DNA from: Paraglaciecola sp.
GTDB lineage: Bacteria; Pseudomonadota; Gammaproteobacteria; Enterobacterales; Alteromonadaceae
Assembly (NCBI GenBank): GCA_009993955.1
Contig: JAACSL010000006.1
Span: 1-64,000 of the forward strand
Direction: 5' to 3'
DNA: 64,000 nucleotides
In this document: piece by piece, positions 8,760 through 18,298 of the stretch
Position numbering within the stretch: position 1 is the stretch's first letter
Layout: every line of letters starts with the position of its first letter
Notes under the pieces: model-generated
The model's input: the letters and a program-made list of their open reading frames with translations, nothing else
Told to the model about the DNA's origin: nothing
Database searches by the model: none
Program-made: the position numbers and the translations under genes

Positions 8760-10004
8760 ATGACAAGTAACGCACGTGCAACGAATGAGTTAACCATGCC
8801 AACTGTGAGCAGTCAGGGCCGTTTAATTTCATCGGCATGCTTAGTAGAAAAAGCAGCAGCATCTTCATCACTACCCAGTCATCAACCATCAGATACCAAC
8901 ACCAGACCAACAGAGCAACGTGATGAATTGACCGTTTTGCGTCTGCAAGCCAATCGGCTCAATCATATATTACAAGTTATGCCCGCAGGTATCGTCATCA
9001 TTGATGGTAAAGGTATGGTGAAACAAGCCAACCAGTTGGCCAGTGCTTTGTTAGGGGAACCCTTGGAAGGACAACTCTGGCGGGCAATCATTCAGCGTTC
9101 GTTTAAACCGCAAGCCGATGATGGTCACGAAGTATCGCTCATTGATGGCCGCAAAGTTAAACTGTCAATCACCCCTTTAGTGAATGAACCGGGGCAGTTG
9201 ATTGTATTAACCGATTTAACTGAAACTCGCCAGCTGCAGCAACGCATTAGCCATCTGCAAAAATTATCCTCGTTGGGTAAGATGGTGGCGTCGTTAGCTC
9301 ATCAAATCCGCACCCCTTTGTCTGCTGCCATGTTATACGCAGCAAATTTATCCAATAATGCACTGAATAAAGAAGCGCGCGGCCAATTTGCTGAAAAATT
9401 ATTGTCGCGCTTGCGAGACTTAGAAAGCCAAGTCAATGACATGCTGTTATTTGCCAAAAGTGGCAATGAACAAGTCGTCGGCCAAGTATCTTTGCAAAGT
9501 TTGCTGAGTGAAGTGCAAGCTGGGGCTGAGGCTATGTTGAGTCGACAGCAAGCGCAGTTGACGGTGAATTTGCCTGAACCCGATATTCTGATATTAGGCA
9601 ACAAGGTGGCCTTGGCCGGTGCCCTGCAAAATCTGATTCACAACGCCTTAATTTTTAAACCCAGTGGCGCTCAGATTATTTTGCAAGCCAGTCGAGACAG
9701 CAGTCAGCCAAAGTGGGTGAAGTTAAGTGTTGCCGACAATGGCCCAGGTGTTGACAAAGCTAATCTAAAACATATTTTTGAACCTTTTTTTACCACACGC
9801 AGCCAAGGCACAGGGCTTGGATTGGCCGTCGTGCAGAGTGTTGCGCAATCCCATGGCGGAAAAGTATCAGTCACCAATGTGCCCGCAGGTGGGGCTAAAT
9901 TCACCTTACGTCTACCAGTGTTAAGCCTAGAGCAAAACGCCAGCAAGAGCGCGGATCACACTTTAAAAAATCAACCTTTAGTCGCCGAAATGGCGGGGAG
10001 CTGA
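8760..10004 (+). CDS. flrB: Flagellar sensor histidine kinase FlrB
   Basis: This 414-residue cytoplasmic kinase has no membrane segment. It contains a PAS-like sensor (about 68-155), a HisKA dimerisation domain with the phospho-acceptor in SLAHQIRTPL (His181), and an ATP-binding domain with the N box (NLIHNAL), DNGPGVD and GTGLGLAVV. FlrB autophosphorylates and passes phosphate to FlrC, whose gene begins 3 bases after its stop. The first 50 or so residues are low-complexity and not conserved. The pair is transcribed from the sigma-54 promoter just upstream, presumably under FlrA. Confidence 0.92.
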   Translation: MTSNARATNELTMPTVSSQGRLISSACLVEKAAASSSLPSHQPSDTNTRPTEQRDELTVLRLQANRLNHILQVMPAGIVIIDGKGMVKQANQLASALLGEPLEGQLWRAIIQRSFKPQADDGHEVSLIDGRKVKLSITPLVNEPGQLIVLTDLTETRQLQQRISHLQKLSSLGKMVASLAHQIRTPLSAAMLYAANLSNNALNKEARGQFAEKLLSRLRDLESQVNDMLLFAKSGNEQVVGQVSLQSLLSEVQAGAEAMLSRQQAQLTVNLPEPDILILGNKVALAGALQNLIHNALIFKPSGAQIILQASRDSSQPKWVKLSVADNGPGVDKANLKHIFEPFFTTRSQGTGLGLAVVQSVAQSHGGKVSVTNVPAGGAKFTLRLPVLSLEQNASKSADHTLKNQPLVAEMAGS

Positions 10005-10007
10005 ACC

Positions 10008-11357
10008 ATGTCGCAAGCAAAAATTCTAATCGTGGAAGACGATGCAGGTTTACGCGAAGCCTTAGTGGATACGTTATTACTGGGTGGCTACAAAGTTGTT
10101 GAGGCAGACAGTGCCGAGCAAGCTTTGCTGAAATTGCAGGATCAAGTTGTCGACTTAGTGGTCAGTGATATCCAAATGGGTGACATGAATGGCTTAAGTT
10201 TATTGCGCAATATCAAGCACCGCTATCCGCAATTGCCGACGCTGCTGATGACAGCTTATGCCACCATTAATGACGCTGTACAAGCCATGCGTGATGGTGC
10301 TACCGATTATCTCTCGAAGCCTTTTGCCCCCGAAGTATTGTTGAATCTGGTCGGGCGGTACGCGCCGGCGCAAAAAGTGGAATCGCGGCAGCCAGTGGTG
10401 GGGGACCCAAGCAGTATTCAATTGTTAGAACTGGCGCAAAAAGTAGCACGCTCCGATGCCTCTGTTATGGTCTTAGGGCCAAGTGGCTCGGGCAAAGAAG
10501 TGTTAGCGCGTTACATTCACGACCAATCATTGCGGGCAAGTGGACCCTTTGTGGCAATTAACTGCGCGGCTATTCCAGAAAATATGTTGGAAGCTACTTT
10601 GTTCGGTTACGACAAAGGCGCCTTTACCGGCGCAATTCAGGCTTGTCCGGGTAAATTTGAGCAAGCCCAAGGCGGCACCATCTTACTCGATGAAATCAGT
10701 GAAATGGATTTGAGTTTGCAAGCCAAGTTGTTGCGGGTATTACAAGAGAAAGAAGTGGAACGTTTAGGCAGTCGCAAGACCATTGCTTTGGATGTGCGGG
10801 TCATTGCCACCAGTAACCGAAATCTAAAGAAAACCGTCGAAACAGGCGATTTTCGTGAAGACCTATATTACCGACTGAACGTGTTTCCACTGACCTGGCA
10901 GCCACTGGACAAACGTGGTGGAGACATCATTCCCTTGGCTGAACATTTGATCGAACGCCATTGTCAAAAACGTGGAAATAAAATTCCCAAGCTCAGTGCT
11001 GCCGCGCGCAGCAAGTTACTGCAGCATGCATGGCCGGGCAATGTACGTGAGTTAGAAAATGTTATTCAGCGCGCTTTGATCCTCGCTGATCCCGAACAAA
11101 TTGATGCCGTTGATTTAATGATTGAGGCAGATCAACTCAGCCAATCCACTAGCAGTGGTTTGGCAGCAGAGCGTATTGAAGACGATAGCAAGTTAGGCTC
11201 TGAACTGCGCCAACAAGAGCACCAAATTATTCTTGATACACTACACAGTTGCAATGGCCGACGTAAAGATGTAGCCGAGCGACTCGGCATAAGCCCCAGA
11301 ACGTTGCGTTACAAATTGGCCAGAATGCGCGATGTAGGTATCGATTTGCCGGCTTAG
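10008..11357 (+). CDS. flrC: Flagellar response regulator FlrC (sigma-54 activator)
   Basis: This 449-residue NtrC-type regulator has a canonical receiver (acidic pocket EDD at 10-12, phospho-acceptor Asp54, conserved Lys104), an AAA+ domain (Walker A GPSGSGKE at 157-164, GAFTGA at 204-209) and a Fis-type helix-turn-helix at the C-terminus (GISPRTLRYKL). Unlike FlrA its receiver keeps all catalytic residues, so control by FlrB phosphorylation is expected. FlrC drives the class III genes, here probably fliE onward and flhA. AGCTGAACC before the ATG gives only a modest ribosome-binding site, consistent with coupling to flrB. Confidence 0.93.
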   Translation: MSQAKILIVEDDAGLREALVDTLLLGGYKVVEADSAEQALLKLQDQVVDLVVSDIQMGDMNGLSLLRNIKHRYPQLPTLLMTAYATINDAVQAMRDGATDYLSKPFAPEVLLNLVGRYAPAQKVESRQPVVGDPSSIQLLELAQKVARSDASVMVLGPSGSGKEVLARYIHDQSLRASGPFVAINCAAIPENMLEATLFGYDKGAFTGAIQACPGKFEQAQGGTILLDEISEMDLSLQAKLLRVLQEKEVERLGSRKTIALDVRVIATSNRNLKKTVETGDFREDLYYRLNVFPLTWQPLDKRGGDIIPLAEHLIERHCQKRGNKIPKLSAAARSKLLQHAWPGNVRELENVIQRALILADPEQIDAVDLMIEADQLSQSTSSGLAAERIEDDSKLGSELRQQEHQIILDTLHSCNGRRKDVAERLGISPRTLRYKLARMRDVGIDLPA

Positions 11358-11421
11358 TCGGCTCTTGTTTTGTTAAACAAGCCCAAGTGAAAGATGAGTT
11401 TTAGAGCGTCAGCGGTACTTC

Positions 11422-11449
11422 AGGTCGTCATGTTGACGACCTTTTTTTT
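11422..11449 (+). terminator. Rho-independent terminator after flrC
   Basis: AGGTCGTCA (11422-11430), loop TGT, TGACGACCT (11434-11442) and a run of eight Ts ending at 11449. It closes the flrBC transcript. Confidence 0.9.
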
Positions 11450-11535
11450 AGTGGCTGGTTCGCTAAAATTTTACTGCTTTACTGCATCCAACATCGCTAT
11501 ATACTCTCGCTTTTTTTTCACAAAGGAAGGTTGGA

Positions 11536-12162
11536 ATGAAGCTTATCGCAAAAACTAAAGGGGCGGTGTTGGTCGCTACCACGTTATTGGCTTGTCAGCA
11601 GGTCGTTGCACAAGAGCAACAAGACATAACACATGCTTGGGAGTTTGCTGGCCATGTGGCGTTCGCCGCTCTTGATAAAAAAGTCGCGTTGTCTCAGGGC
11701 ATAGACGACTATGCCTTTACAGTGGGATTCAGTGTTGATTACTTGCAAAACGGTTGGGTAACTAGCGGTAAAATCGACATATTGGTGTATGACGACAACG
11801 CAGGTTTTACTCAAGAGGTAGAGGGGCAGGGGGTGTTTAATAATGGCGATCGTTCCACCGCCTCTTCCAACGCTACTGCTGCATTACTTTCGCTGGCCAG
11901 TGGCTATCAGTGGTATTTGGGTGAAGAGCAAGAGGCTGCAGTGAGATTACAAGCTGGGTTCTCGGTGGTAACTGCTTCTGAACGTGCGATTGAGCTGTGT
12001 ACCGACTGTTACAGTGAGAAAATTGACATCAATGGCGGTGTATTTGTCAGTGCCTCGGCGCAGCGACATGTAGGAAGTGTTGTCTTGGGTGTCTATTTTC
12101 AACAATTTTTAAGTGGCGATATTAATAATCAACTTGGCTTAACCATTTCTAGTGGCTTTTAA
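11536..12162 (+). CDS. Predicted outer-membrane beta-barrel protein of unknown function
   Basis: This 208-residue protein begins with a signal peptide (basic start, hydrophobic core, cleavage near VVAQ-E at about 25-27). The mature part alternates polar and hydrophobic residues in amphipathic strands and ends in Phe (LTISSGF), the C-terminal signature used by the BAM complex. An eight-stranded barrel is plausible for its size. A cysteine pair (ELCTDCY) could form a disulphide. It lies alone between the flrC terminator and the fliE promoter, with AAGGAAGG before its ATG. I do not recognise a named family, and its link to the flagellum is only positional. Confidence 0.6.
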   Translation: MKLIAKTKGAVLVATTLLACQQVVAQEQQDITHAWEFAGHVAFAALDKKVALSQGIDDYAFTVGFSVDYLQNGWVTSGKIDILVYDDNAGFTQEVEGQGVFNNGDRSTASSNATAALLSLASGYQWYLGEEQEAAVRLQAGFSVVTASERAIELCTDCYSEKIDINGGVFVSASAQRHVGSVVLGVYFQQFLSGDINNQLGLTISSGF

Positions 12163-12173
12163 GCGCTGAGGTT

Positions 12174-12202
12174 AATTCACTGAGCGTCTTGCTCAGTGAA
12201 TT
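12174..12202. terminator. Strong inverted repeat, probable terminator of the barrel gene
   Basis: AATTCACTGAGC (12174-12185) and GCTCAGTGAATT (12191-12202) form a perfect 12-bp stem with loop GTCTT, followed by only a few Ts. It lies 12 bases after the stop at 12162. The stem is very stable, so termination or 3' protection is likely. Confidence 0.65.
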
Positions 12203-12444
12203 TTGCCATGAATGGTGCAAGCGCATCGCTGTTGCAATTTCAGCCAGTGGGTGTTGCCATGTTGCAGCGGGACCGGGACGTCGTCGTTTTAGACCTTATT
12301 CACTTAGTCCATACAGCATCTGACTCAGTACAGCATTCCCAAAGAATTTCCCTATTGTCAATTTTCTGACACACATTCCACCACCTAATCAATAATCAAC
12401 CTATTGAAAAATATAGAAATTATACTTTTTGAAAGTGGATTAAC

Positions 12445-12461
12445 TTGGCACTTTGCTTGCT
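12445..12461 (+). promoter_or_regulatory. Sigma-54 promoter of the fliE operon
   Basis: TTGGCACTTTGCTTGCT is close to a perfect RpoN site: GG at 12447-12448, ten bases, GC at 12459-12460. It lies 62 bases before the fliE ATG at 12523. The site falls inside the longest possible fliE reading frame, which is further reason to reject the upstream start at 12445. Confidence 0.92.
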
Positions 12462-12522
12462 ACATCAGCTTATGAAGTTATTTTCATACGCCATGTGGGT
12501 GGATGAAACGCGGAGCAAGACC

Positions 12523-12849
12523 ATGGATATTAAAGCACAGTCGTTATATCAAGAAATGCAAGGTATGGCGCTACAAAGCAAGATGGGAATAGGCGAACTG
12601 CCCGGTTTGCAAGAAAACCCCTCAGCCAGTAACTTTGCCGAGATGCTGGGTAACGCCCTGAACACAGTCAACAGCATGCAGAAGGAGTCCAAGGCCACCT
12701 CTGAAGCGTTTGAGATGGGCGACCCTAGCCTTAGTTTGGCTGATGTGATGGTGGTTAAGGAAAAAGCGGGCATAGCCTTTGAAGCAACGATTCAGGTGCG
12801 AAACAAAGTCTTAGAAGCCTATAAAACCATCATGAATATGCCGGTGTAG
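12523..12849 (+). CDS. fliE: Flagellar hook-basal body protein FliE
   Basis: FliE joins the MS ring to the rod and is the first protein through the export gate. The protein has 108 residues, the usual size, with the conserved C-terminal region (SLADVMVVKEKAGIAFEA) followed by RNKVLEAYKTIMNMPV. The reading frame is open from 12445, but the real start is the ATG at 12523: CGGAG precedes it, it gives the normal length, and the sigma-54 promoter occupies 12445-12461. First gene of the long fliE-fliR/flhB operon. Confidence 0.93.
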   Translation: MDIKAQSLYQEMQGMALQSKMGIGELPGLQENPSASNFAEMLGNALNTVNSMQKESKATSEAFEMGDPSLSLADVMVVKEKAGIAFEATIQVRNKVLEAYKTIMNMPV

Positions 12850-12860
12850 GAGTATAATTC

Positions 12861-14564
12861 GTGGCAGAAGCAACGGGTACAGAATTAGCCATGAGTGGCA
12901 TGGGAGCAGACTCCTATGGCAATGACAATGTGGCTGAACAAAAATCTGGGTTTATGGATTCCATTGGTGGCACAGATACCATGCGTCAGTTGGTCTTGGT
13001 TGCAGCCTTGGTTATCTGTGTGGCCATCGCTATTCTCATTTATTTATGGGCACGTCAACCGGAATACCGCCCCTTGGGTAAGATGCAAACCCAAGAAATG
13101 GTTGAAACCTTAGACTACTTCGACCAAAACCAGATCGACTATCGCCTCGAAGGCAACACCGTATTGGTGAACAGTGAACAATATCAAAGTATAAAACTTG
13201 GCATGACACGTCAGGGGATCTCGCAAAGCGACTCTGAAGGCACAGACATTATCATGCAAGACATGGGTTTTGGTGTCAGTCAACGTGTGGAAAAAGAACG
13301 CCTCAAACATGCCCGTGAAAAACAAATTGCCAGCACCATTGAAGAAATGTCAGGGATCACCCGTGCCAAAGTATTGTTAGCGTTGCCGGTTGAAAACGTG
13401 TTTGCACGGCGCGAGAAAAAAGCCAGCGCTACCGTGGTGGTAACGGCACGGCGTGGATCCGTTATATCGAGTGAAGAGGTTAATTCTATCGTTGATATCG
13501 TGGCCTCCGCGGTGCAAGGCATGGAGCCCCAACGTGTTACAGTAACCGATAGTAATGGGCGTTTATTAAACTCTGGATCGCAAGATGCTGAATCAGCTCG
13601 CTCACGCAAAGAATATGAATTAGAAAAACAGCGGGAAGATGAATATTTAGCCAAAATCGACTCCATCTTGATCCCTGTACTCGGTTTAGGTAATTACACC
13701 GCACAAGCTGACGTCACCATGGATTTTACTGCCGTTGAGCAAACCCAACGCAGCTACAATCCTGATTTACCTGCTATTCGCAGTGAAATGACAGTTGAAG
13801 ACAACAGCATCGGTGGTGTGATTGCTGGGATCCCGGGGGCACTGACCAATCAACCACCATTAGATTCTTCGATACCGGAAAGAGCTAGCGGTAGCAGTGC
13901 ACAGGCAAGCACACCTGGTCGTAACCTGAAAGAGGCAACCCGAAACTACGAACTCGATACCACCGTGAGTCACACCAAACAGCAAACCGGTGTTATTCGT
14001 CGTTTAAGTGTGTCAGTGGCCTTAGATTATGTGAGCACTACCGCAGCCGATGGCAGCGTCACTTCAGCCCCTCGTGCGCAAGCAGAATTATTAGATATTC
14101 GTCGACTCTTGCAAGGGGGCATCGGTTTTGATGTAACCCGCGGTGACTCACTTGAAGTGGTGAGCATTCCCTTTAGTCGCGAAGGAGAATATATCCCAGA
14201 AGAACTGCCCTTCTGGAAAGATCCTGATATGTACCCCATTATTAAGCTAGGGGGAAGTCTACTGGTCATTGCTTCACTTCTCGCCTTTGTGGTGGGTCCA
14301 TTAGTGAAGAAATTGATCCACCCTGACGAAGTGAAGAATGATGATTACGACGCTGATGATGGCCTCGATCTGGGTGACGAAGGCATTACCATGCTCGCTC
14401 AAGAATTTGATGAGTCGCAGGTTGGTTTTGCCGCCGATGGTACCTTTAGACTACCTGATTTACATAAAGATGAAGATCTGTTGCGCGCCGTTAGAGCTTT
14501 GGTGGCGAATGAGCCAGAATTGTCTTCACAAGTGGTTAAAAATTGGTTGATGCAAGATGAATAA
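12861..14564 (+). CDS. fliF: Flagellar MS-ring protein FliF
   Basis: FliF forms the membrane ring on which the rod and the FliG switch ring assemble. The 567-residue product has two membrane segments (about 47-66 and 460-480), periplasmic ring-building motifs between them, and an acidic cytoplasmic tail ending VVKNWLMQDE that binds FliG. The start is GTG at 12861, with TAGGAG seven bases upstream. The gap after fliE is 11 bases. The periplasmic linker (about 325-350) is rich in Ser, Gln and Pro, as is common in FliF. Confidence 0.95.
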   Translation: MAEATGTELAMSGMGADSYGNDNVAEQKSGFMDSIGGTDTMRQLVLVAALVICVAIAILIYLWARQPEYRPLGKMQTQEMVETLDYFDQNQIDYRLEGNTVLVNSEQYQSIKLGMTRQGISQSDSEGTDIIMQDMGFGVSQRVEKERLKHAREKQIASTIEEMSGITRAKVLLALPVENVFARREKKASATVVVTARRGSVISSEEVNSIVDIVASAVQGMEPQRVTVTDSNGRLLNSGSQDAESARSRKEYELEKQREDEYLAKIDSILIPVLGLGNYTAQADVTMDFTAVEQTQRSYNPDLPAIRSEMTVEDNSIGGVIAGIPGALTNQPPLDSSIPERASGSSAQASTPGRNLKEATRNYELDTTVSHTKQQTGVIRRLSVSVALDYVSTTAADGSVTSAPRAQAELLDIRRLLQGGIGFDVTRGDSLEVVSIPFSREGEYIPEELPFWKDPDMYPIIKLGGSLLVIASLLAFVVGPLVKKLIHPDEVKNDDYDADDGLDLGDEGITMLAQEFDESQVGFAADGTFRLPDLHKDEDLLRAVRALVANEPELSSQVVKNWLMQDE

Positions 14565-14625
14565 GCCCTTTAATCTGTTAAACACACACCGCACCCTCAG
14601 CCAACTAGATTGTCCGGAGTAAGCC

Positions 14626-15663
14626 ATGGCAGAAGCAAATGCACCAGAAAAAACCGGTTATGATGTTGGCAAACTAGAAGGTGTCGACAAGGCAGCGATT
14701 TTACTGCTGAGTTTAACTGAAGATGATGCGGCGCAGATTTTAAAACATCTGGAGCCTAAACAAGTACAACGTCTTGGTCAGGCCATGGCGCAAATTGACG
14801 ATATGACCCAAGCCAAGATCACGGCAGTGCATCGGCATTTTATTGAAGAGATCCAAAACTACAGCACCATTGGATTCCAAAGTCATGACTTCGTAAAACG
14901 TGCCCTAACATCGGCCTTGGGCGAAGACAAAGCGGCTAACTTAATTGATCAAATCCTCATGGGTAGTGGCGCCAAAGGTCTCGACTCCTTGAAATGGATG
15001 GATTCTAAGCAGGTGGCAAGTATTATTCGCAACGAACACCCGCAGATCCAAACCATTGTTATGTCTTACCTAGACGCCGAGCAAAGTGCTGAAATTCTGA
15101 GTCAGTTCCCTGAAAAAGTGCGTCTTGACTTAATGATGCGGGTGGCCAACTTAGAAGAAGTACAACCCGCAGCCTTGCAAGAATTAAATGAAATCATGGA
15201 AAAACAATTTGCCGGTCAAGCCGGTACTCAAGCGGCGAAAATGGGCGGCTTGAAATCAGCGGCAGACATCATGAACTACCTCGATACCAATATTGAAGGG
15301 CAGTTAATGGATGCAATCCGTGAGCAAGACGAGGAAATGAGTCAACAAATCCAAGACCTGATGTTTGTCTTTGACAACTTGGCTGACGTGGATGATCGAG
15401 CGATTCAAGCCATTCTGCGTGAAGTGCAACAAGATGCCTTGCTCAAAGCTATCAAAGGTGCGGATGAAGAATTGCGTACCAAAATTACCAAAAACATGTC
15501 TAAGCGGGCAGCAGAAATGCTACTTGATGATCTCGAAGCCATGGGCCCAGTGCGCATCAGTGAAGTGGAAACGGCACAGAAAGAAATTCTGTCGGTGGCA
15601 AGACGTTTGGCTGACGCCGGTGAAATTATGCTTGGCGGTGGCGGCGGCGATGAGTTCTTATAA
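14626..15663 (+). CDS. fliG: Flagellar motor switch protein FliG
   Basis: FliG is the rotor protein that contacts the stator and is mounted on FliF. The 345-residue product has normal length and the standard N, middle and C domains. The middle domain carries the EHPQ motif (NEHPQIQTIVMSYL) and the C domain the charged torque helix (DDRAIQAILREV). The tail is GGGGGDEFL. It follows fliF by 61 bases in the same operon. Confidence 0.96.
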   Translation: MAEANAPEKTGYDVGKLEGVDKAAILLLSLTEDDAAQILKHLEPKQVQRLGQAMAQIDDMTQAKITAVHRHFIEEIQNYSTIGFQSHDFVKRALTSALGEDKAANLIDQILMGSGAKGLDSLKWMDSKQVASIIRNEHPQIQTIVMSYLDAEQSAEILSQFPEKVRLDLMMRVANLEEVQPAALQELNEIMEKQFAGQAGTQAAKMGGLKSAADIMNYLDTNIEGQLMDAIREQDEEMSQQIQDLMFVFDNLADVDDRAIQAILREVQQDALLKAIKGADEELRTKITKNMSKRAAEMLLDDLEAMGPVRISEVETAQKEILSVARRLADAGEIMLGGGGGDEFL

Positions 15664-15699
15664 TAGCAGGGCTGTTAGGCTAACAAGGGTTGCACATTT

Positions 15700-16482
15700 A
15701 TGAGCGCGGGTAGCGATGCAAACGTAAAATCGTGGGAATTGCCGCATATTGAAAAAAATCAAAGCGCCAAAGAAAACGCCAAAACCGATGTTTTCAATCG
15801 TCGTCACGATTGGAAATATGAACCTCCTGAAGAGGACATAGAGGTACTGCCCCCTACGGCTGAAGAGATTGAAGCGATCCGTGCACAAGCGCATGCAGAG
15901 GGCTTTGCCCAAGGACAACAAGAAGGGCATGAAGCAGGGCGTTTGGCTGGCCATCAAGAGGGGCTGGAGCAAGGGCTTGCCGAAGGGAAAGAGCAAGGCC
16001 ATGCCCAAGGAATAGCTGCGGCCCAAGAGCAAATTGCTGAAAATACTGCATCACTTGTTGCCCTCATTAGCCACTTACAAAAGCCGGTGAGCAAAGTAGA
16101 CAAAGTATTAGAGCGGGAACTGGTTACCTTGGCGGTAAGTCTCGCTAGAGCGGTGATCCGCAGTGAAGTGAAAACCAACGAAAATCTTATTTTTCAAGCC
16201 TTAAGTGAGGGCTTGAAAGTATTGCCTATTCAAGAAAGTAGCTATCAAATCTACCTGCATCCCGAAGACATCAACCTCATTCAAACCCATTTCAGCGCAG
16301 ATGAAATCACCAGACAGGCGTGGAATTTAATAGAAAACCCCAGTATGGCGCGTGGTGGTTGTGAAATTATCACCCAAAGTAACGCGGTGGATGTCAGTAT
16401 TGAACGGCGGGTACGTGATGTGCTTGACCGCTTTTTATTGGAGCAGGGCTTAAAACAAATAAAGCCCAGTGACGACGATTAA
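15700..16482 (+). CDS. fliH: Flagellar export ATPase regulator FliH
   Basis: FliH forms the stalk that holds and regulates the FliI ATPase. The 260-residue protein has a poorly conserved N-terminus, then a striking run of Gly at every fourth position (about 67-107, for example EGFAQGQQEGHEAG and EGLEQGLAEGKEQG). This is the GxxxG helix repeat known in FliH proteins. The C-terminal domain (about 140-250) is V/A-type ATPase subunit-E-like. The gene ends 2 bases before fliI. Confidence 0.92.
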   Translation: MSAGSDANVKSWELPHIEKNQSAKENAKTDVFNRRHDWKYEPPEEDIEVLPPTAEEIEAIRAQAHAEGFAQGQQEGHEAGRLAGHQEGLEQGLAEGKEQGHAQGIAAAQEQIAENTASLVALISHLQKPVSKVDKVLERELVTLAVSLARAVIRSEVKTNENLIFQALSEGLKVLPIQESSYQIYLHPEDINLIQTHFSADEITRQAWNLIENPSMARGGCEIITQSNAVDVSIERRVRDVLDRFLLEQGLKQIKPSDDD

Positions 16483-16484
16483 TT

Positions 16485-17819
16485 ATGAGTCTATCCATTA
16501 CCGATAAAGTGCGGGCTTTGCAGGATCAAGTGCCTCATCCACCTATTGTGGCAGCGGGCAAACTCGTTAGAGGAATTGGTTTAACCCTTGAGGCTGTGGG
16601 TTGCCAAATGCCTGTGGGTAGTCAGTGTTTAATTCAAACCGTTGACGGCGAAATCGAAGCTGAAGTAGTGGGGTTTGGCGACAGTATCACCTACTTGATG
16701 CCCACTACGGCGGTGAAAGGCATCGTGCCAGGATCACGTGTTCACCCCCTTAATCGTGAACAAGGTTTAGCGGTTGGCATGGGCTTGTTGGGGCGTGTTG
16801 TTGATGGCAATGGCCAACCACTTGATGGTTTGGGGGCGATTAAAGCAGAAAAGCGCGTCCCCACCTCTCGACCACCGATGAATCCCCTGAGCCGTAGGCC
16901 TATTACCCAACCCATTGACGTGGGTGTGCGAGCGATCAATAGCATTGTTACCGTCGGCTCTGGTCAACGTATGGGTTTGTTTGCCGGCAGTGGAGTAGGC
17001 AAAAGTGTGTTGTTAGGCATGATGACGCGTGGCACGAGTGCCGACGTAGTGGTCGTGGGACTCGTCGGAGAGCGGGGTCGTGAGGTTAAAGAATTCATTG
17101 AAGATATCCTCGGTGAGGAGGAACGCAAAAAGGCCGTGGTGGTTGCCGCGCCAGCGGATACTTCACCCTTAATGCGACTTAAGGGCTGTGAGACCGCCGT
17201 GACTATTGCCGAGTATTTTCGCGACAAAGGCATGAACGTCTTATTGCTGATTGACTCATTAACCCGGTATGCCATGGCTCAGCGTGAGATTGCCCTTGCG
17301 GTTGGCGAGCCCCCCGCAACCAAAGGTTATCCGCCATCAGTGTTTGCCCGTTTACCGGCCTTGGTTGAACGTGCGGGCAATGGCAATGAAAATCAGGGCT
17401 CTATCACGGCGTTTTATACGGTATTAACCGAAGGGGATGATTTACAAGATCCCATCGCTGACGCTGCTCGCGCGATACTAGACGGTCACATTGTATTGTC
17501 GCGTAATCTGGCTGATTCGGGGCACTACCCAGCCATTGATATTGAGGCATCCATCAGTCGCGTCATGCCTATGGTGGTATCACCTGAACATGTGCAACAA
17601 GCGAGACGGGTGCGTCAGGTCTATTCCACTTATCAGCGTAATCGTGATCTCATCAGCATTGGTGCCTACACCCGTGGTAATGATCCACGTATCGATTTAG
17701 CCATTAATGCCGAGCCGGCGATTAACGCCTTTTTGCAACAAGGCATGCAACAAACCATTGCCTATGCGGATTCAATCAATGCCATGCAAAGTTTGGCGAG
17801 CGGTTTAGGTAAGGGCTAA
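16485..17819 (+). CDS. fliI: Flagellum-specific ATPase FliI
   Basis: FliI is the F1-beta-like ATPase of the type III flagellar export apparatus. The 444-residue product has Walker A FAGSGVGKS (about 167-175), Walker B LLLIDSLTRYAMAQRE and the export-ATPase motif GEPPATKGYPPSVF. Length is normal. It is flanked by fliH (2 bases before) and fliJ (38 bases after), its two binding partners. Confidence 0.96.
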   Translation: MSLSITDKVRALQDQVPHPPIVAAGKLVRGIGLTLEAVGCQMPVGSQCLIQTVDGEIEAEVVGFGDSITYLMPTTAVKGIVPGSRVHPLNREQGLAVGMGLLGRVVDGNGQPLDGLGAIKAEKRVPTSRPPMNPLSRRPITQPIDVGVRAINSIVTVGSGQRMGLFAGSGVGKSVLLGMMTRGTSADVVVVGLVGERGREVKEFIEDILGEEERKKAVVVAAPADTSPLMRLKGCETAVTIAEYFRDKGMNVLLLIDSLTRYAMAQREIALAVGEPPATKGYPPSVFARLPALVERAGNGNENQGSITAFYTVLTEGDDLQDPIADAARAILDGHIVLSRNLADSGHYPAIDIEASISRVMPMVVSPEHVQQARRVRQVYSTYQRNRDLISIGAYTRGNDPRIDLAINAEPAINAFLQQGMQQTIAYADSINAMQSLASGLGKG

Positions 17820-17857
17820 TACCATGCAACGCCAAAGGATTTTTTTGAGATACAAGC

Positions 17858-18298
17858 ATGTCAATTAGTCAGCTAAAAATGGTGGCTGAATGGGAAGAGC
17901 AAAAGGAACAAAAGCTTATCCGTGACTTTCAGTTGGCCCAGCAATATTTGCAAGAGCACAAGCGTAAGTTGGCCGGTTTGGAACAATATCGTTTGGATTA
18001 TTTACGTCAAGCTCAGCAAAAAGCCAAAGTTGGCGTGGCAGCCTCTACCTTCAATCAACACCAACAATTCATTGGTAAACTCGACAAAGCCTGTGAACAG
18101 CAAAGCATGGTCGTCAGGAAAGCAATGCTGGTGGCAGACCAGCGTCGCATGACGTGGTTAGCTCAGCAGAAAAAGCGTAAAGCAGTAGAGATGTTGTTGG
18201 AAAAACAACAGCACCAAGCGTTTTTACTCGGCGAAAAACGCGAGCAACACATGTTGGATGAGCTTGCCCTGCAAAAATTTGTGAGACAAAAAGTTTAA
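17858..18298 (+). CDS. fliJ: Flagellar export chaperone/stalk protein FliJ
   Basis: This 146-residue protein is almost entirely coiled coil, rich in Gln, Lys and Glu, with a leading S-I-S-Q-L-K segment. FliJ fits in the centre of the FliI hexamer and couples it to FlhA. Identity comes from size, coiled-coil character and position directly after fliI. A 208-base gap follows before fliK, with no gene I can support. Confidence 0.88.
   Translation: MSISQLKMVAEWEEQKEQKLIRDFQLAQQYLQEHKRKLAGLEQYRLDYLRQAQQKAKVGVAASTFNQHQQFIGKLDKACEQQSMVVRKAMLVADQRRMTWLAQQKKRKAVEMLLEKQQHQAFLLGEKREQHMLDELALQKFVRQKV

Larger units (their letters stand above)
12163..12522. other. Long regulatory gap before fliE
   Basis: These 360 bases hold no supportable gene. 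They contain the inverted repeat after the barrel gene, about 240 bases of AT-rich sequence and the sigma-54 promoter of the fliE operon. The middle part is a natural place for FlrC enhancer sites, but I cannot assign a specific motif. Confidence 0.6.

Noticed and set aside
12445-12522. Longer fliE starting at 12445
   Set aside because: The first codons are the sigma-54 promoter itself, and the ATG at 12523 gives normal length with a ribosome-binding site.
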